NCBI GenBank assembly: GCA_963819645.1
Contig: CAWFWZ010000011.1
Span: forward strand, 62,001-126,000
From: CAVVDY01 sp963819645
GTDB lineage: Bacteria > Acidobacteriota > Terriglobia > Terriglobales > Acidobacteriaceae
DNA: 64,000 nucleotides
Direction: 5' to 3'
In this document: positions 44,124 through 52,926 of the stretch, piece after piece
Numbering within the stretch: the first letter of the stretch is position 1
How the letters are laid out: every line of letters starts with the position of its first letter
Translations under genes and position numbers: made by a program
Notes under the pieces: model-generated
Seen by the model: only the letters and a program-made list of their open reading frames with translations
What the model was told of the DNA's origin: nothing
The model's database searches: none

Positions 44124-45491
44124 AACTTCCACTGTGGCGCGCAGCGGAGTTCATGCCCGCGACCGGCAGCTTCGACGGTGAAGCGGTCGCGGCTGGGTAC
44201 TCCATCGATTCCCGAACCATTCAGCCGGGCGAGCTGTTCTTCGCCGTCAAAGGCGACCGCCTGGACGGGCACGACTTTGTCGAAGCCGCACTTCAGGCCG
44301 GTGCGGTTGGCGCGGTCGTCCGAACAGACCAAGCTCAGCGCTTCCGCGATAACGACAAGTCGCGTTTGCTGGTAGTCGATGACACGCTGACCGCGCTTCA
44401 GCGACTGGGAGCGGCGGTGCGCCGGTTATGGGCGAAGCCGCTGATCGGCGTGACCGGTTCGGCCGGCAAGACCACAACCAAGGAAATCATCGCGCACGTT
44501 CTCTCGACCCGGCACCGCGTGCTGAAGTCGCAAGGCAATCTCAACAACCAGTTTGGAATGCCGCTGCAGCTCCTTAAACTCGATCCCGAGCACGAGATGG
44601 CGGTCATCGAGATGGGCATGTCGCACGCCGGCGAGATCCGCGACCTTGCGGCGCTGGCCGAGCCGAACTGCGGCGTGGTGACCATGGTCGCTCCGGTACA
44701 CCTGGAGTTCTTCGACTCAATTGCCGGCATTGCGCGCGCGAAATATGAGCTGATCGAATCGTTGCCGGCTGGCGGCATCGCGGTGCTGAATGCCGACGAT
44801 CCGTACGTTTCGCAGTTCGGCCGCGACTTTCACGGGACCGTCGTGACGTTCGGGCTTCATAAACATGCTGCGGTGATGGCGAAGAACATTGAGGCGCACG
44901 GGTCAGCTGGGTCCATCTTCGACATAGTGGTCGAAGAGCACACGGTTCGGGGATCGCTGCCCCTGCTGGGCGAGCACAATATCTACAACGCGCTCGCGGG
45001 AATCGCGGTTGGGTTGGAGTATGGAGTGCCGCTGGAAGTCGCGGTGCAATCGCTGGCTTCGCTGGTCGCGGGCGATAAACGCGGCGAGGTGCTGCAAGTT
45101 AGCGGCGCCACAGTTATCAACGATTGCTACAATTCGAATCCGAAAGCTCTGGAAAGCATGATTCGTTCGCTGGCGCAGATCCAGGCGCAGCGGCATATCG
45201 TTGTTGCCGGCGAGATGCTGGAGCTTGGGCCCGCGGGCGAGACCCTGCATCGCGACAGCGGCCGCCACATGGGGCATTACGGAATCACCAAGCTGCTGGG
45301 CGTACGCGGGCTGGCAAAGGCCATGGTCGAAGGCGCGCACGAAGCGGGCGTGGATGCCGAGTTCGTCGATACTCCTGAGGAGGCTGGCGAGTGGCTGAAG
45401 CGCGAGGTTGAGTCGGGAGACGCCGTGCTGCTTAAAGGCGTCGCGAGGCGTGCGCCTGGAGCGGGCGTTGGATTTGTGGATGAAGGGTTGA
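44120..45491 (+). CDS. murF: UDP-MurNAc-tripeptide:D-Ala-D-Ala ligase, one frameshift near the end
   Basis: About 457 residues. The ATG at 44120 overlaps the murE stop. SRTIQPGELFFAVKGDRLDGHDF is the MurF N-terminal domain, GSAGKTTTKEI (113-) is the P-loop and INDCYNSNPKALESMIRSL is the signature of the C-terminal half. The open frame runs to 45703, but the end is wrong. Deleting one G near 45440 (AAAGGCGTCGCG read as AAAGGCTCGCG) gives LLKGSRGVRLERALDLWMKG and a TGA at 45489-45491, the proper MurF C-terminus. The longer frame only reads through element A. The enzyme completes the UDP-MurNAc-pentapeptide. Confidence 0.95.
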
Positions 45492-45540
45492 GCGGGCGAG
45501 TAGAGGTCGGGTTTCTAAGATTTCTTGTGGTGGTCGGTGG

Positions 45541-45769
45541 AGCACGCTTCAGGCGTGCTAAGAAGTCGCTGTCGAGAGGGTTTGTATCAGGGCCTGACTT
45601 TAGTCGGGCCGACAAGGTGCCGAAAAACAGATGGGCTTTAGCCCCTGAGACTGCGCAGGGCCTAAAGGCCGGTTTCTCATGGGCAAGTCAACGGCACGGC
45701 TGAAGGCCGTGCCCTGATACAGAGCTCGCCAAGTCGAGTTTCATTGCACGCCAGAAGGCGTGCTCCACC
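45541..45769. repeat. Palindromic element A, copy 1 (inverted), with flanking hairpins
   Basis: The core 45581-45728 runs from TTTGTATCAGGGC to GCCCTGATACAGAGCTCGC. In order it holds GGCCTGACTTTAGTCGGGCC (45591-45610), GGGCTTTAGCCC (45633-45644), GGCCTAAAGGCC (45659-45670) and GGCACGGCTGAAGGCCGTGCC (45693-45713). It is the reverse complement of copies 2 and 3. Outside it, AGCACGC-loop-GCGTGCT (45541-45559) and GCACGCC-AGA-AGGCGTGC followed by TCCACC (45746-45769) form an outer pair. The element fills the murF-mraY space. Confidence 0.85.
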
Positions 45770-45801
45770 CGAAATTGACAAATCTATAGACGGGGACGAA
45801 T

Positions 45802-46939
45802 TTGCTCTATTGGCTGCTATATCAGCAGGGCTTTCTGGTCTTTCATATCGGTCCGTTCCGAATCTTTCGCTATTTGACTTTTCGCACTACCTTCGCCAGC
45901 CTGACCGCAATGTTCATGGGACTGGTCGTCGGGCCGGCGGTGGTGCGGCGGCTGCAGCAGTTCCAGATCGGCCAGTACATCCGCGAGGAAGGCCCCAAGG
46001 CGCACCAGAAAAAAGCTGGAACTCCCACGATGGGCGGCGTTTTGATCGTCGTCGCCATGGTGGTCCCGACGTTGTTGTGGGCGGACCTGAGTAATCGCTT
46101 TGTGTGGATCGCCGTCGTCTCGACCCTTGCCTTCGGAGCCATCGGATTTGCCGACGACTATCTGAAGGTGGTCCATCGTCGTAACCTTGGCCTCAGCGGC
46201 CGAGCCAAGCTGGCGTATCAGTTCGCCGCGGCCTTCGCGGTGGCGATCACCCTGATCGCTTTGCAGCACTACGGGCTCTACTCGACGCGATTGATCGTCC
46301 CGTTTTTCAAGCGCTTTCGGCCTGACCTGGTCATCAGCAGCTGGTTGCACACGCCATGGTGGCCACTGGCGTTCCTACCTTTCTTTATCTTTGTTGCGCT
46401 CGTCATTGTCGGTTCCAGCAATGCCGTGAACCTGACGGACGGTCTCGACGGTCTGGCGATCGGATGCACGGTCATCGCGGCCGGGGCGCTGACTATCCTT
46501 ACTTATGTCAGCGGCCACGCGGTGTTCGCCGATTATCTTGAGCTGTCCAAAGATGCCCCAGGTGTCGGAGCTCACCATCTTCTGCGGCTCCATGGTCGGG
46601 TCGGCCATCGGCTTTCTCTGGTATAACGCTCATCCCGCTGAGGTCTTCATGGGCGATGTCGGCTCGCTCGCCCTGGGAGGCGCCATCGGCACGGTCGCCG
46701 TCCTCATCAAGCAGGAGCTGTTGCTGCCCTTTATCGGCGGAATCTTCGTCATCGAGGCGCTGTCGGTCATCCTGCAAGTCGGCTCCTACAAGCTGCGCAA
46801 GAAGCGCATCTTCAAGATGGCGCCCATCCATCACCACTTCGAACTGCTGGGCTGGAGCGAGTCAAAAGTCATCGTGCGCTTCTGGATTGCCTCGCTGGTG
46901 TTTGCACTCTTTGCTCTCACCACACTGAAATTGCGCTAG
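45802..46939 (+). CDS. mraY: Phospho-MurNAc-pentapeptide translocase (MraY), one frameshift
   Basis: About 379 residues. It starts at TTG 45802 (MLYWLLYQQG) and has ten membrane helices. KKAGTPTMGGVLIVV, IGFADDYLKVVHRRNLGLSGRAK (the first DD motif) and NAVNLTDGLDGLAIG are in the first frame. One extra A near 46550 (TCCAAAGATGCC read as TCCAAGATGCCC) then joins SELTIFCGSMVGSAIGFLWYN, VFMGDVGSLALGG and FKMAPIHHHFELLGW. The enzyme transfers phospho-MurNAc-pentapeptide to undecaprenyl phosphate, making lipid I. MraY is indispensable in walled bacteria, so this break is almost surely a sequence error. Confidence 0.95.
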
Positions 46940-46981
46940 CCGCTCGCGGAAGTGGCACAATGAGAGCTTCGGGTTTCAGCG

Positions 46982-48382
46982 ATGGATGTCAACGGCAAAC
47001 GCGTTCTGGTCGTCGGGCTGGGGAAATCCGGCGTGGCCTCCGCCCTTTTCCTGCATAAGCGGGGCGCGCGCGTGTCCGTGTCCGACGCGAAATCGCCGGA
47101 GCAGCTTCGCAATGAAATTCCCGCGCTGCTCGATGCCGGTATCACGGTTGAGACCGGGGAGCACGGTGAGCGCACCTTCCGCGAGCAGGACCTGATCGTT
47201 ATCAGCCCGGGCGTTCCGTTCGACATGCCGCAACTTGCGCGAGCGCGTGAGCGCGGCGTTCCCATCATCGGCGAAGTCGAACTGGCCTATCGATTTCTGA
47301 AGGGCAACATCGTCGCGGTCACCGGTTCGAACGGCAAGACCACGACTACAACGCTGGCGGGCGACGTGATCGCGGCCTCGGGACGCGACACGCTGGTAGG
47401 CGGCAACATCGGAACGCCGGCCGTCAGCTTCGTCGACACGGCGACCGAGCAGACCTGGGTTGTGCTGGAAATCAGCAGCTTTCAGCTGGAGAGCATCGAG
47501 AGCTTCCGCCCCAAAATTGCAGTCGTCCTGAACGTCACGCCTGACCACCTCGACCGCCATTACAGCTTTGAAAACTACACAGCCGCGAAGGCGCGTGTCT
47601 TCGAGAACCAGACGGATGCTGATTTCGCGGTGCTGAACGCCGATGACCCAACCTGCGTCGCGATGGCGAAGAATGTGAAGTCTCGCGTGTACTGGTTCAG
47701 CCGCCTGCGCGAGGTCGAGCGCGGAGCTTTCGTGCGAGGTAAAGAAATCGTCTGGCGAGATGACAAGCGCGAGGCAAGCATCCTGCCGGTGAGCGATATC
47801 TCACTCAAGGGTGCGCACAATCTGGAGAACGTGCTGGCGGCGGTGTGCATCGGCATGCTGGTAAAAGCCGAGCCCGCTGCCATCCGGCGCGCGGTCGAAG
47901 AGTTTCGTGCAGTCGAGCATCGTCTGGAATACGTCGGCGCGGTGCGGGGCGTCGAGTACTACAACGATTCCAAGGCGACGAATGTTGACGCGACCATCAA
48001 GGCCATTCAGTCCTTCCCGGGCCGCCTGCACCTCATCCTAGGCGGCAAAGATAAAGGTAGCGACTACACCATTTTGAACGAACTTCTCAGCCAGCGGGCC
48101 AAGCGGGTTTACACCATCGGTGCTGCCGCCGCCAAAATTGAGTCGCAGCTTCGCGGCGTCGAGGTGTTGCACTCGGAAACGCTGGAAGCCGCGGTCAAAC
48201 GCGCCAGTGAAGTAGCCGAAGCGGGTGACGTTGTCCTGCTGGCACCGGCGTGTGCCAGCTTCGATCAATTTCAGAGCTACGAACATCGCGGGCGGGTTTT
48301 CAAGGGGCTGGTGCGAGGCCTGGCTGCTCGCGAAGGCGAACGCCAAGGCGTGACAACTCCTACTTCCGGAGGCGTCAGCTAA
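46982..48382 (+). CDS. murD: UDP-MurNAc-alanine:D-glutamate ligase
   Basis: 466 residues, intact. The N-terminal Rossmann domain begins KRVLVVGLGKSGVASALFLHKRG. The P-loop GSNGKTTTT is at 115-123. The Mur-family blocks LEISSFQLESIESFRPKIAVVLNVTPDHLDRH and YYNDSKATNVDATIKAIQSF are present. It adds D-Glu to UDP-MurNAc-L-Ala. The stop overlaps the ftsW start by one base (TAATG). Confidence 0.97.
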   Translation: MDVNGKRVLVVGLGKSGVASALFLHKRGARVSVSDAKSPEQLRNEIPALLDAGITVETGEHGERTFREQDLIVISPGVPFDMPQLARARERGVPIIGEVELAYRFLKGNIVAVTGSNGKTTTTTLAGDVIAASGRDTLVGGNIGTPAVSFVDTATEQTWVVLEISSFQLESIESFRPKIAVVLNVTPDHLDRHYSFENYTAAKARVFENQTDADFAVLNADDPTCVAMAKNVKSRVYWFSRLREVERGAFVRGKEIVWRDDKREASILPVSDISLKGAHNLENVLAAVCIGMLVKAEPAAIRRAVEEFRAVEHRLEYVGAVRGVEYYNDSKATNVDATIKAIQSFPGRLHLILGGKDKGSDYTILNELLSQRAKRVYTIGAAAAKIESQLRGVEVLHSETLEAAVKRASEVAEAGDVVLLAPACASFDQFQSYEHRGRVFKGLVRGLAAREGERQGVTTPTSGGVS

Positions 48383-49473
48383 TGGCCAAGCGCGTCAGCG
48401 TCGACAAGTGGCTGTTCGCTGTCACCCTGCTGCTGGTGTTTGTGGGCCTGGTGATGGTCTTTAGCGCCTCGGCGGTAATGGCCAAGCAGCGCTTCGGTTC
48501 ACCGTACAGTTTCTTGTTTAAGCAACTGGCATGGGCAGCGGCCGGATTGGTCGCCATGGTCGCGGTGATGAACATCGACTACAAGCAGCTTCGCCGCCCG
48601 ACTGTGGTATTCACTTTTCTGGGAACCACGTGCCTGCTGCTGATTGCTGTCTTCTTCTTCCGCGACTCGCACAACACGCATCGCTGGATCAAGGTCGGCA
48701 TTCTATCCTTCCAGCCTTCCGAATTGGCGAAGCCGGCGATCATCCTTTATCTGGCGTACTTCCTCGAGAGCCGCTGGCAGCAGATTACCGACTGGAAGCA
48801 TGTACTTCTTCCCGCGGCCGCGCCCACCATATTGTTAGCGTTGTTAATCGTGAAGGAGCCGGACTTGGGCACCGCGGTCGCGTGCATGGCGATCACCGCT
48901 GCTGTGCTATATGTCGCGGGCATGAAGACGCGATACTTCGCCTATGCCTTGGCAGCTTCGGTCGTACCGTTATATTTTCTGATCGTGCGCGTACCCTGGC
49001 GCTGGAACCGCATCATGGCGTTCCTCGATCCTTATAAGGATCCGCAGGGCCATGGGTTTCACATCATCCAGTCGATGATCGCGGTCGGTACGGGCGGCCT
49101 CACCGGCGCGGGCTTGATGGAAGGCAAGCAGAAGCTGTTCTATCTGCCCGAGCCGCATACCGACTTCATCTTCGCCAACATCGCCGAGGAGCTTGGGTTG
49201 TGGGGATCGCTGCTGATCGTCCTTCTGTTCAGCATCTTCCTGTTTCGCGGCTTACGCGTGGCGCTGCGCACCGAGGATCCCTTCGCGCGTTTTCTCGCGA
49301 CCGGCATCACCGCGATGGTCGTCATCCAGGCGCTCATTAATATGAGCGTCGTGCTGGGCATGATGCCGACCAAGGGCATCCCCTTGCCATTCATCTCTTA
49401 CGGCGGCTCGTCGTTGTTTATCACCCTGGCCAGCGTGGGAGTCCTTCTGAACATCACGCAACAAACCGACTAA
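48382..49473 (+). CDS. ftsW: Septal peptidoglycan polymerase FtsW (SEDS family)
   Basis: 363 residues from the ATG at 48382. Ten membrane helices begin with KWLFAVTLLLVFVGLVMVFSASAV. NTHRWIKVGILSFQPSELAKPAIILYLAYFL and VKEPDLGTAVAC hold the SEDS motifs, including the conserved Asp, and PLPFISYGGSSLF is the family signature near the end. FtsW polymerises lipid II at the septum together with FtsI (36933). The gene follows murD with a one-base overlap. Confidence 0.96.
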   Translation: MAKRVSVDKWLFAVTLLLVFVGLVMVFSASAVMAKQRFGSPYSFLFKQLAWAAAGLVAMVAVMNIDYKQLRRPTVVFTFLGTTCLLLIAVFFFRDSHNTHRWIKVGILSFQPSELAKPAIILYLAYFLESRWQQITDWKHVLLPAAAPTILLALLIVKEPDLGTAVACMAITAAVLYVAGMKTRYFAYALAASVVPLYFLIVRVPWRWNRIMAFLDPYKDPQGHGFHIIQSMIAVGTGGLTGAGLMEGKQKLFYLPEPHTDFIFANIAEELGLWGSLLIVLLFSIFLFRGLRVALRTEDPFARFLATGITAMVVIQALINMSVVLGMMPTKGIPLPFISYGGSSLFITLASVGVLLNITQQTD

Positions 49474-49477
49474 GACT

Positions 49478-50563
49478 ATGCACGTCATTATTGCGGGAGG
49501 CGGCACGGGCGGCCACGTTATCCCGGCCCTGGCCATCGCGCAGGAGCTGCGCTCTCGCTACTCCGCCGAGGTGAAGTTCGTGGGCACGGCGCGCGGAATT
49601 GAAACCCGGCTCGTGCCCGCTGCTGGCTTCGAATTGCACCTGGTGCAGGTTGGCCAGCTCAATCGCGTCGATTTGCGCACTCGCGCGAAGACGCTGCTCG
49701 ACCTTCCGCGCGCGGTGATGCAGGCGGCGCAGCTGGTGCGCGAGTTTCGTCCTGACGTAATGATTGGCGTCGGCGGCTATGCCTCCGGCCCGGCGATGCT
49801 GGCTGGCGGCTTGCTGAATGTGCCGCTGGTTGCGTTCGAGCCGAACTTCGTTCCTGGCTTTGCCAATCGCATGTTGGGGCCAATGGTTAAGACAGCGGTT
49901 GTGCAGTTTGAGGCGACCTGCCATTATTTCCGCGATTGTCACGTCACCGGAGTTCCGGTGCGGAGCGAGTTTTTCCGCGTGCCTGCGCGACCGGCGAATG
50001 CCCGCCCGACCCTGCTCGTGTTCGGCGGAAGCCAAGGCGCGCACGCCATCAATGTCGCGGTGCTGGGAGCGCTCGAGAAACTTTCGGTGCTCCTGCCCGA
50101 CATCTGCATCATTCATCAGACCGGCGAGAAGGATTACGTAGACGCGCAATCCGCTTATCTGAAGACGACGCTTACAGCCGACGTTTCGCCCTTCATCGAC
50201 GATATGCCGGGGGCCTTCGCGCGCGCCGATCTGCTGGTGTGCCGCTCCGGCGCGAGCACAGTCGCGGAGGTCACGGCTGCCGGACGTCCTGCCATCTTTA
50301 TTCCGCTGCCCACGGCGGCTGACGACCATCAGCGCCAGAACGCCGCTGCCCTCGCTGAGGTGAACGCCGCCCGCCTGCTTCCCCAAGCCGAACTCACTAG
50401 CGACCGACTCGCGCAAGACATCGCGGCTCTGCTCAGTGACCGCGCAGGTCTGGTGCAGATGGCGCAAGCAGCACGCAAGCTGGCACATCCTGATGCCGCA
50501 GGAGAGATTGCGCGCATTGTGGCGCGAGCCGCTGGCGCGTCCAGTCAACACGCGGTAGCCTAA
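49478..50563 (+). CDS. murG: UDP-GlcNAc:MurNAc-pentapeptide-PP-undecaprenol GlcNAc transferase
   Basis: 361 residues, starting 4 bases after ftsW. The first G-loop is IIAGGGTGGHVIPALAIAQEL and the second is MIGVGGYASGPAML. VFGGSQGAHAINVAV begins the C-terminal Rossmann domain. RSGASTVAEVTAAGRPAIFIPLPTAADDHQRQNAAAL is the UDP-GlcNAc site. MurG acts at the inner face of the membrane to convert lipid I to lipid II. It ends at the first of several palindromic repeats. Confidence 0.97.
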   Translation: MHVIIAGGGTGGHVIPALAIAQELRSRYSAEVKFVGTARGIETRLVPAAGFELHLVQVGQLNRVDLRTRAKTLLDLPRAVMQAAQLVREFRPDVMIGVGGYASGPAMLAGGLLNVPLVAFEPNFVPGFANRMLGPMVKTAVVQFEATCHYFRDCHVTGVPVRSEFFRVPARPANARPTLLVFGGSQGAHAINVAVLGALEKLSVLLPDICIIHQTGEKDYVDAQSAYLKTTLTADVSPFIDDMPGAFARADLLVCRSGASTVAEVTAAGRPAIFIPLPTAADDHQRQNAAALAEVNAARLLPQAELTSDRLAQDIAALLSDRAGLVQMAQAARKLAHPDAAGEIARIVARAAGASSQHAVA

Positions 50564-50574
50564 GGGACGGTGAA

Positions 50575-50651
50575 GATTCGCGTCAGGGCACGACCTCGGT
50601 CGTGCCGATTAAGTCCCCAGTTTCAATAATCCAGAGCCGACTTAAGTCGGC
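50575..50651. repeat. Two isolated palindromes after murG
   Basis: GGCACGACCTCGGTCGTGCC (50587-50606) and GCCGACTTAAGTCGGC (50636-50651, a perfect 16-bp palindrome). The left flank GATTCGCGTCAGGGCACGAC (50575-50594) is repeated exactly at 55236-55255, before element A copy 3. They look like a reduced version of the larger elements. Confidence 0.7.
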
Positions 50652-50710
50652 GGCACATGGCGCTGTCGGCAATTTTTTCAATATGTTCAGCCGATAGTTA
50701 TGTGACCCAC

Positions 50711-50935
50711 ATGAGTGTCAAAAGGAAAGACAAACCATATCGAGAAGCGCTCCTGGAGGCACTGGCTGATCCAGAAGAAGCCGCTAATTACCTCAGCGTC
50801 GCGTTCGCGGACTCATCGGACGCGTTTAGCCAAGCCTGCCTGAATGTCGTTGACGCGCTTCAGGTCGGGAAGCGCGACAACGATTTAGAATTGGCATCGT
50901 CGACTGCACGGCTTCACAGGCTGATTAGACGTTGA
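50711..50935 (+). CDS. Antitoxin-like small protein (HigA/prophage-antidote type, N-terminal part)
   Basis: 74 residues from the ATG at 50711. YREALLEALADPEEAANYLSVAFADSSDAFSQACLNVVDAL resembles the N-terminal helices of the COG3636 addiction-module antidote family, in which a -PEEAA-YL--A- pattern precedes a helix-turn-helix. The C-terminal helix-turn-helix is short or absent here (NDLELASSTARLHRLIRR). No toxin gene is adjacent. It is an orphan or remnant placed between murG and murC, flanked by palindromic repeats. The call is by similarity of pattern only. Confidence 0.5.
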   Translation: MSVKRKDKPYREALLEALADPEEAANYLSVAFADSSDAFSQACLNVVDALQVGKRDNDLELASSTARLHRLIRR

Positions 50936-50940
50936 GTTAG

Positions 50941-51088
50941 CGAGCTTTGTATCAGGGCACGGCTTTTAGCCGTGCCGACAGCGCAATAGAAAGAATGGCC
51001 TTTAGGCCCTGCGAACTCATAACAGGGGCTGAAGCCCACAATGTTTTCGATTCTTTTCGGCCCGACTGAAGTCAGGCCCTGATACAAA
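50941..51088. repeat. Palindromic element A, copy 2
   Basis: A 148-bp element with perfect inverted ends AGCTTTGTATCAGGGC / GCCCTGATACAAAGCT, allowing a GG at one side. Inside, in order, are GGCACGGCTTTTAGCCGTGCC, GGCCTTTAGGCC, GGGCTGAAGCCC and CCCGACTGAAGTCAGGCC. It ends 25 bases before the murC start, so transcripts of murC carry its hairpins unless a promoter lies inside. Same orientation as copy 3 and opposite to copy 1. Confidence 0.85.
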
Positions 51089-51113
51089 GCTTCAGCCGAG
51101 AAACCATCATTTC

Positions 51114-52526
51114 ATGTTCGCCAACATTCAGCGTATCCATTTCGTAGGCATCGGCGGCATCGGCATGAGCGGCATTGCCGAGGTGCTGCTGAACCTTGGC
51201 TACAAGGTTTCCGGCTCCGACCTGAAGCTTTCGCCGGTTACTGAGCGTCTCGCGGCCATGGGTGCGAAGGTGTTCGCGGGACATGCGCCGGAGAACATCG
51301 CCGGCTCTGACGTTGTGGTAATCAGCTCAGCAGTGCGCAGTGAGAATCCCGAGGTGCAGGCGGCGCGCGCGCAGCATATCCCGGTCATTCCGCGCGCCGA
51401 GATGCTGGCCGAGCTCATGCGCCTGAAATATGGAATCGCCGTGGCCGGCATGCACGGCAAGACCACTACGACCTCCATGATTGCAGCAGCACTGGCGGCG
51501 GGCGGCTTGGATCCCACCGTCGTGGTCGGCGGACGGGTGGACGCCCTTGGCTCGAACGCTCGCATCGGCAAATCGAAATATCTGATCGCCGAGGCCGACG
51601 AAAGCGATCGCTCATTCCTCCGGCTCTCTCCCATCGTTGAGGTCGTTACCAACATTGATCGCGAGCACATGGATTGCTACCGCGATCTGCGCGATGTCGA
51701 GCAGACCTTTCTCGCGTTCATGGACCTGGTACCGTTTTACGGAATCATTGTGGCCTGTGCCGACGACGAGAACCTGCGCAACCTGCTGCCTAAGGTGCGC
51801 CGCCGCGTACTCACCTACGGAACTCATGACAATGTGGACTTCCGCATTACGAATCGAAATTTCGCCGCGGGCGATGGCGAACGGCTCTCACTCAGCACAT
51901 TCCATATTTTCTATCGCGGCGCCGACCTGGGAGAGTTTCGACTACGCGTGCCCGGTGCACATAATGTGCTGAATGCCGCCGCCGCGGTAGCAGTAGGGAT
52001 GGGGTTGGATGTTCCGGTCGATCGCATTCGCGAAGCGCTGGAGCAATTCAATGGCGTGGATCGCCGCTTCCAAGTGAAAGGCCGCGTGAATGGCGTCAGT
52101 GTCATCGACGACTACGGCCACCATCCGACGGAGATCAGGGCGACGCTGGCCGCAGCCCGCCAGTGCGGATTTGGACGGGTACACGTCATCTTTCAGCCGC
52201 ATCGCTACAGTCGCACGCAACTGCTGATGGACGAATTCGCGACTGCATTCGGCGATGCAGATTCACTCGTGCTACTGGACATTTATCCTGCCAGCGAAGC
52301 GCCGATTCCGGGCGTGACCAGCCTCGCGCTGGCCGAACTCATTGCGCAAAACGGTCCAACCCTGGTTGCGCGCGCAGCCTCATTCGACGAAGCCGCTCAG
52401 CTTGCTTGCGACTCAGCACAGTCGGGCGACATGATTCTTACCCTCGGCGCGGGCAATGTGTCGCAACTGGGTGCGATCGTGGTCAAGCGCCTCGCCGACC
52501 ACGCCGTTGCCAAAACAACTGCCTGA
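51114..52526 (+). CDS. murC: UDP-N-acetylmuramate:L-alanine ligase
   Basis: 470 residues, intact. The N-terminal domain begins RIHFVGIGGIGMSGIAEVL. The P-loop is GMHGKTTTT (112-120). EADESDRSFL and NIDREHMDCYRD are Mur-ligase blocks, and DDYGHHPTEIRATLAAARQ is the MurC-specific DDYGHHP signature. It performs the first amino-acid addition to UDP-MurNAc. Separated from murG by a small orphan gene and element A, it may have its own promoter. Confidence 0.97.
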   Translation: MFANIQRIHFVGIGGIGMSGIAEVLLNLGYKVSGSDLKLSPVTERLAAMGAKVFAGHAPENIAGSDVVVISSAVRSENPEVQAARAQHIPVIPRAEMLAELMRLKYGIAVAGMHGKTTTTSMIAAALAAGGLDPTVVVGGRVDALGSNARIGKSKYLIAEADESDRSFLRLSPIVEVVTNIDREHMDCYRDLRDVEQTFLAFMDLVPFYGIIVACADDENLRNLLPKVRRRVLTYGTHDNVDFRITNRNFAAGDGERLSLSTFHIFYRGADLGEFRLRVPGAHNVLNAAAAVAVGMGLDVPVDRIREALEQFNGVDRRFQVKGRVNGVSVIDDYGHHPTEIRATLAAARQCGFGRVHVIFQPHRYSRTQLLMDEFATAFGDADSLVLLDIYPASEAPIPGVTSLALAELIAQNGPTLVARAASFDEAAQLACDSAQSGDMILTLGAGNVSQLGAIVVKRLADHAVAKTTA

Positions 52527-52556
52527 CCAGAAACCCTAACTCGCTCGGCACTTGCT

Positions 52557-52783
52557 TTGAAGGGGCGCAGCTTCAGCTGCGCCATAAAAGTCCTGTGTTT
52601 TTGTCATCCCGAACCTCTTTAGAGGTGAGGGATCTGCTGTTCTTCCCACTGCGAAGAATTTTTCCGCAGCCTGTTCAGCCGCTGAGGGAATTCTTTTCCT
52701 GCGAGGTGGCGAGTTTCCTCGGGGCTTAAAGCCCAAATTCAAAAGCGGGTCTCATCGGCGCGGCTGAAGCCGCGCCCCTTCAA
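52557..52783. repeat. Palindromic element B, copy 2
   Basis: A 227-bp block with inverted ends TTGAAGGGGCGC / GCGCCCCTTCAA. It contains GGCGCAGCTTCAGCTGCGCC (near the left end), CCTCTTTAGAGG (about 52613), GGGCTTAAAGCCC (about 52725) and GGCGCGGCTGAAGCCGCGCC (near the right end). A stretch reading GTCATCCCGAACC, then GAGGGATCTGC, is of a kind often dispersed in soil genomes. It lies between murC and ftsQ. Confidence 0.75.
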
Positions 52784-52926
52784 CGAGCCAAAAGGCCCCA
52801 ATGTTTACTTGCAAGGTTCGCATGGCCCACATATGACGCGCTGACGCTCTTCCCCTCTCCGAATCAGCTTCGAAACCAGCTATAGTGAGGCCAAAGGCCG
52901 CCTCGTCGGCGTTTTTGCACGGATTT

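Noticed and set aside
45492..45703. C-terminal extension of MurF
   Set aside because: It arises from a one-base insertion near 45440 and reads through element A. The corrected frame ends properly at 45491.
49454..50551. 365-codon minus-strand frame opposite murG
   Set aside because: A shadow of a GC-rich gene with skewed third positions. Composition is Arg/His-rich with no recognisable fold.
50575..51088. CRISPR array suspected from repeated palindromes
   Set aside because: Repeats are composite, of unequal spacing and not separated by uniform spacers, and no cas gene is near.
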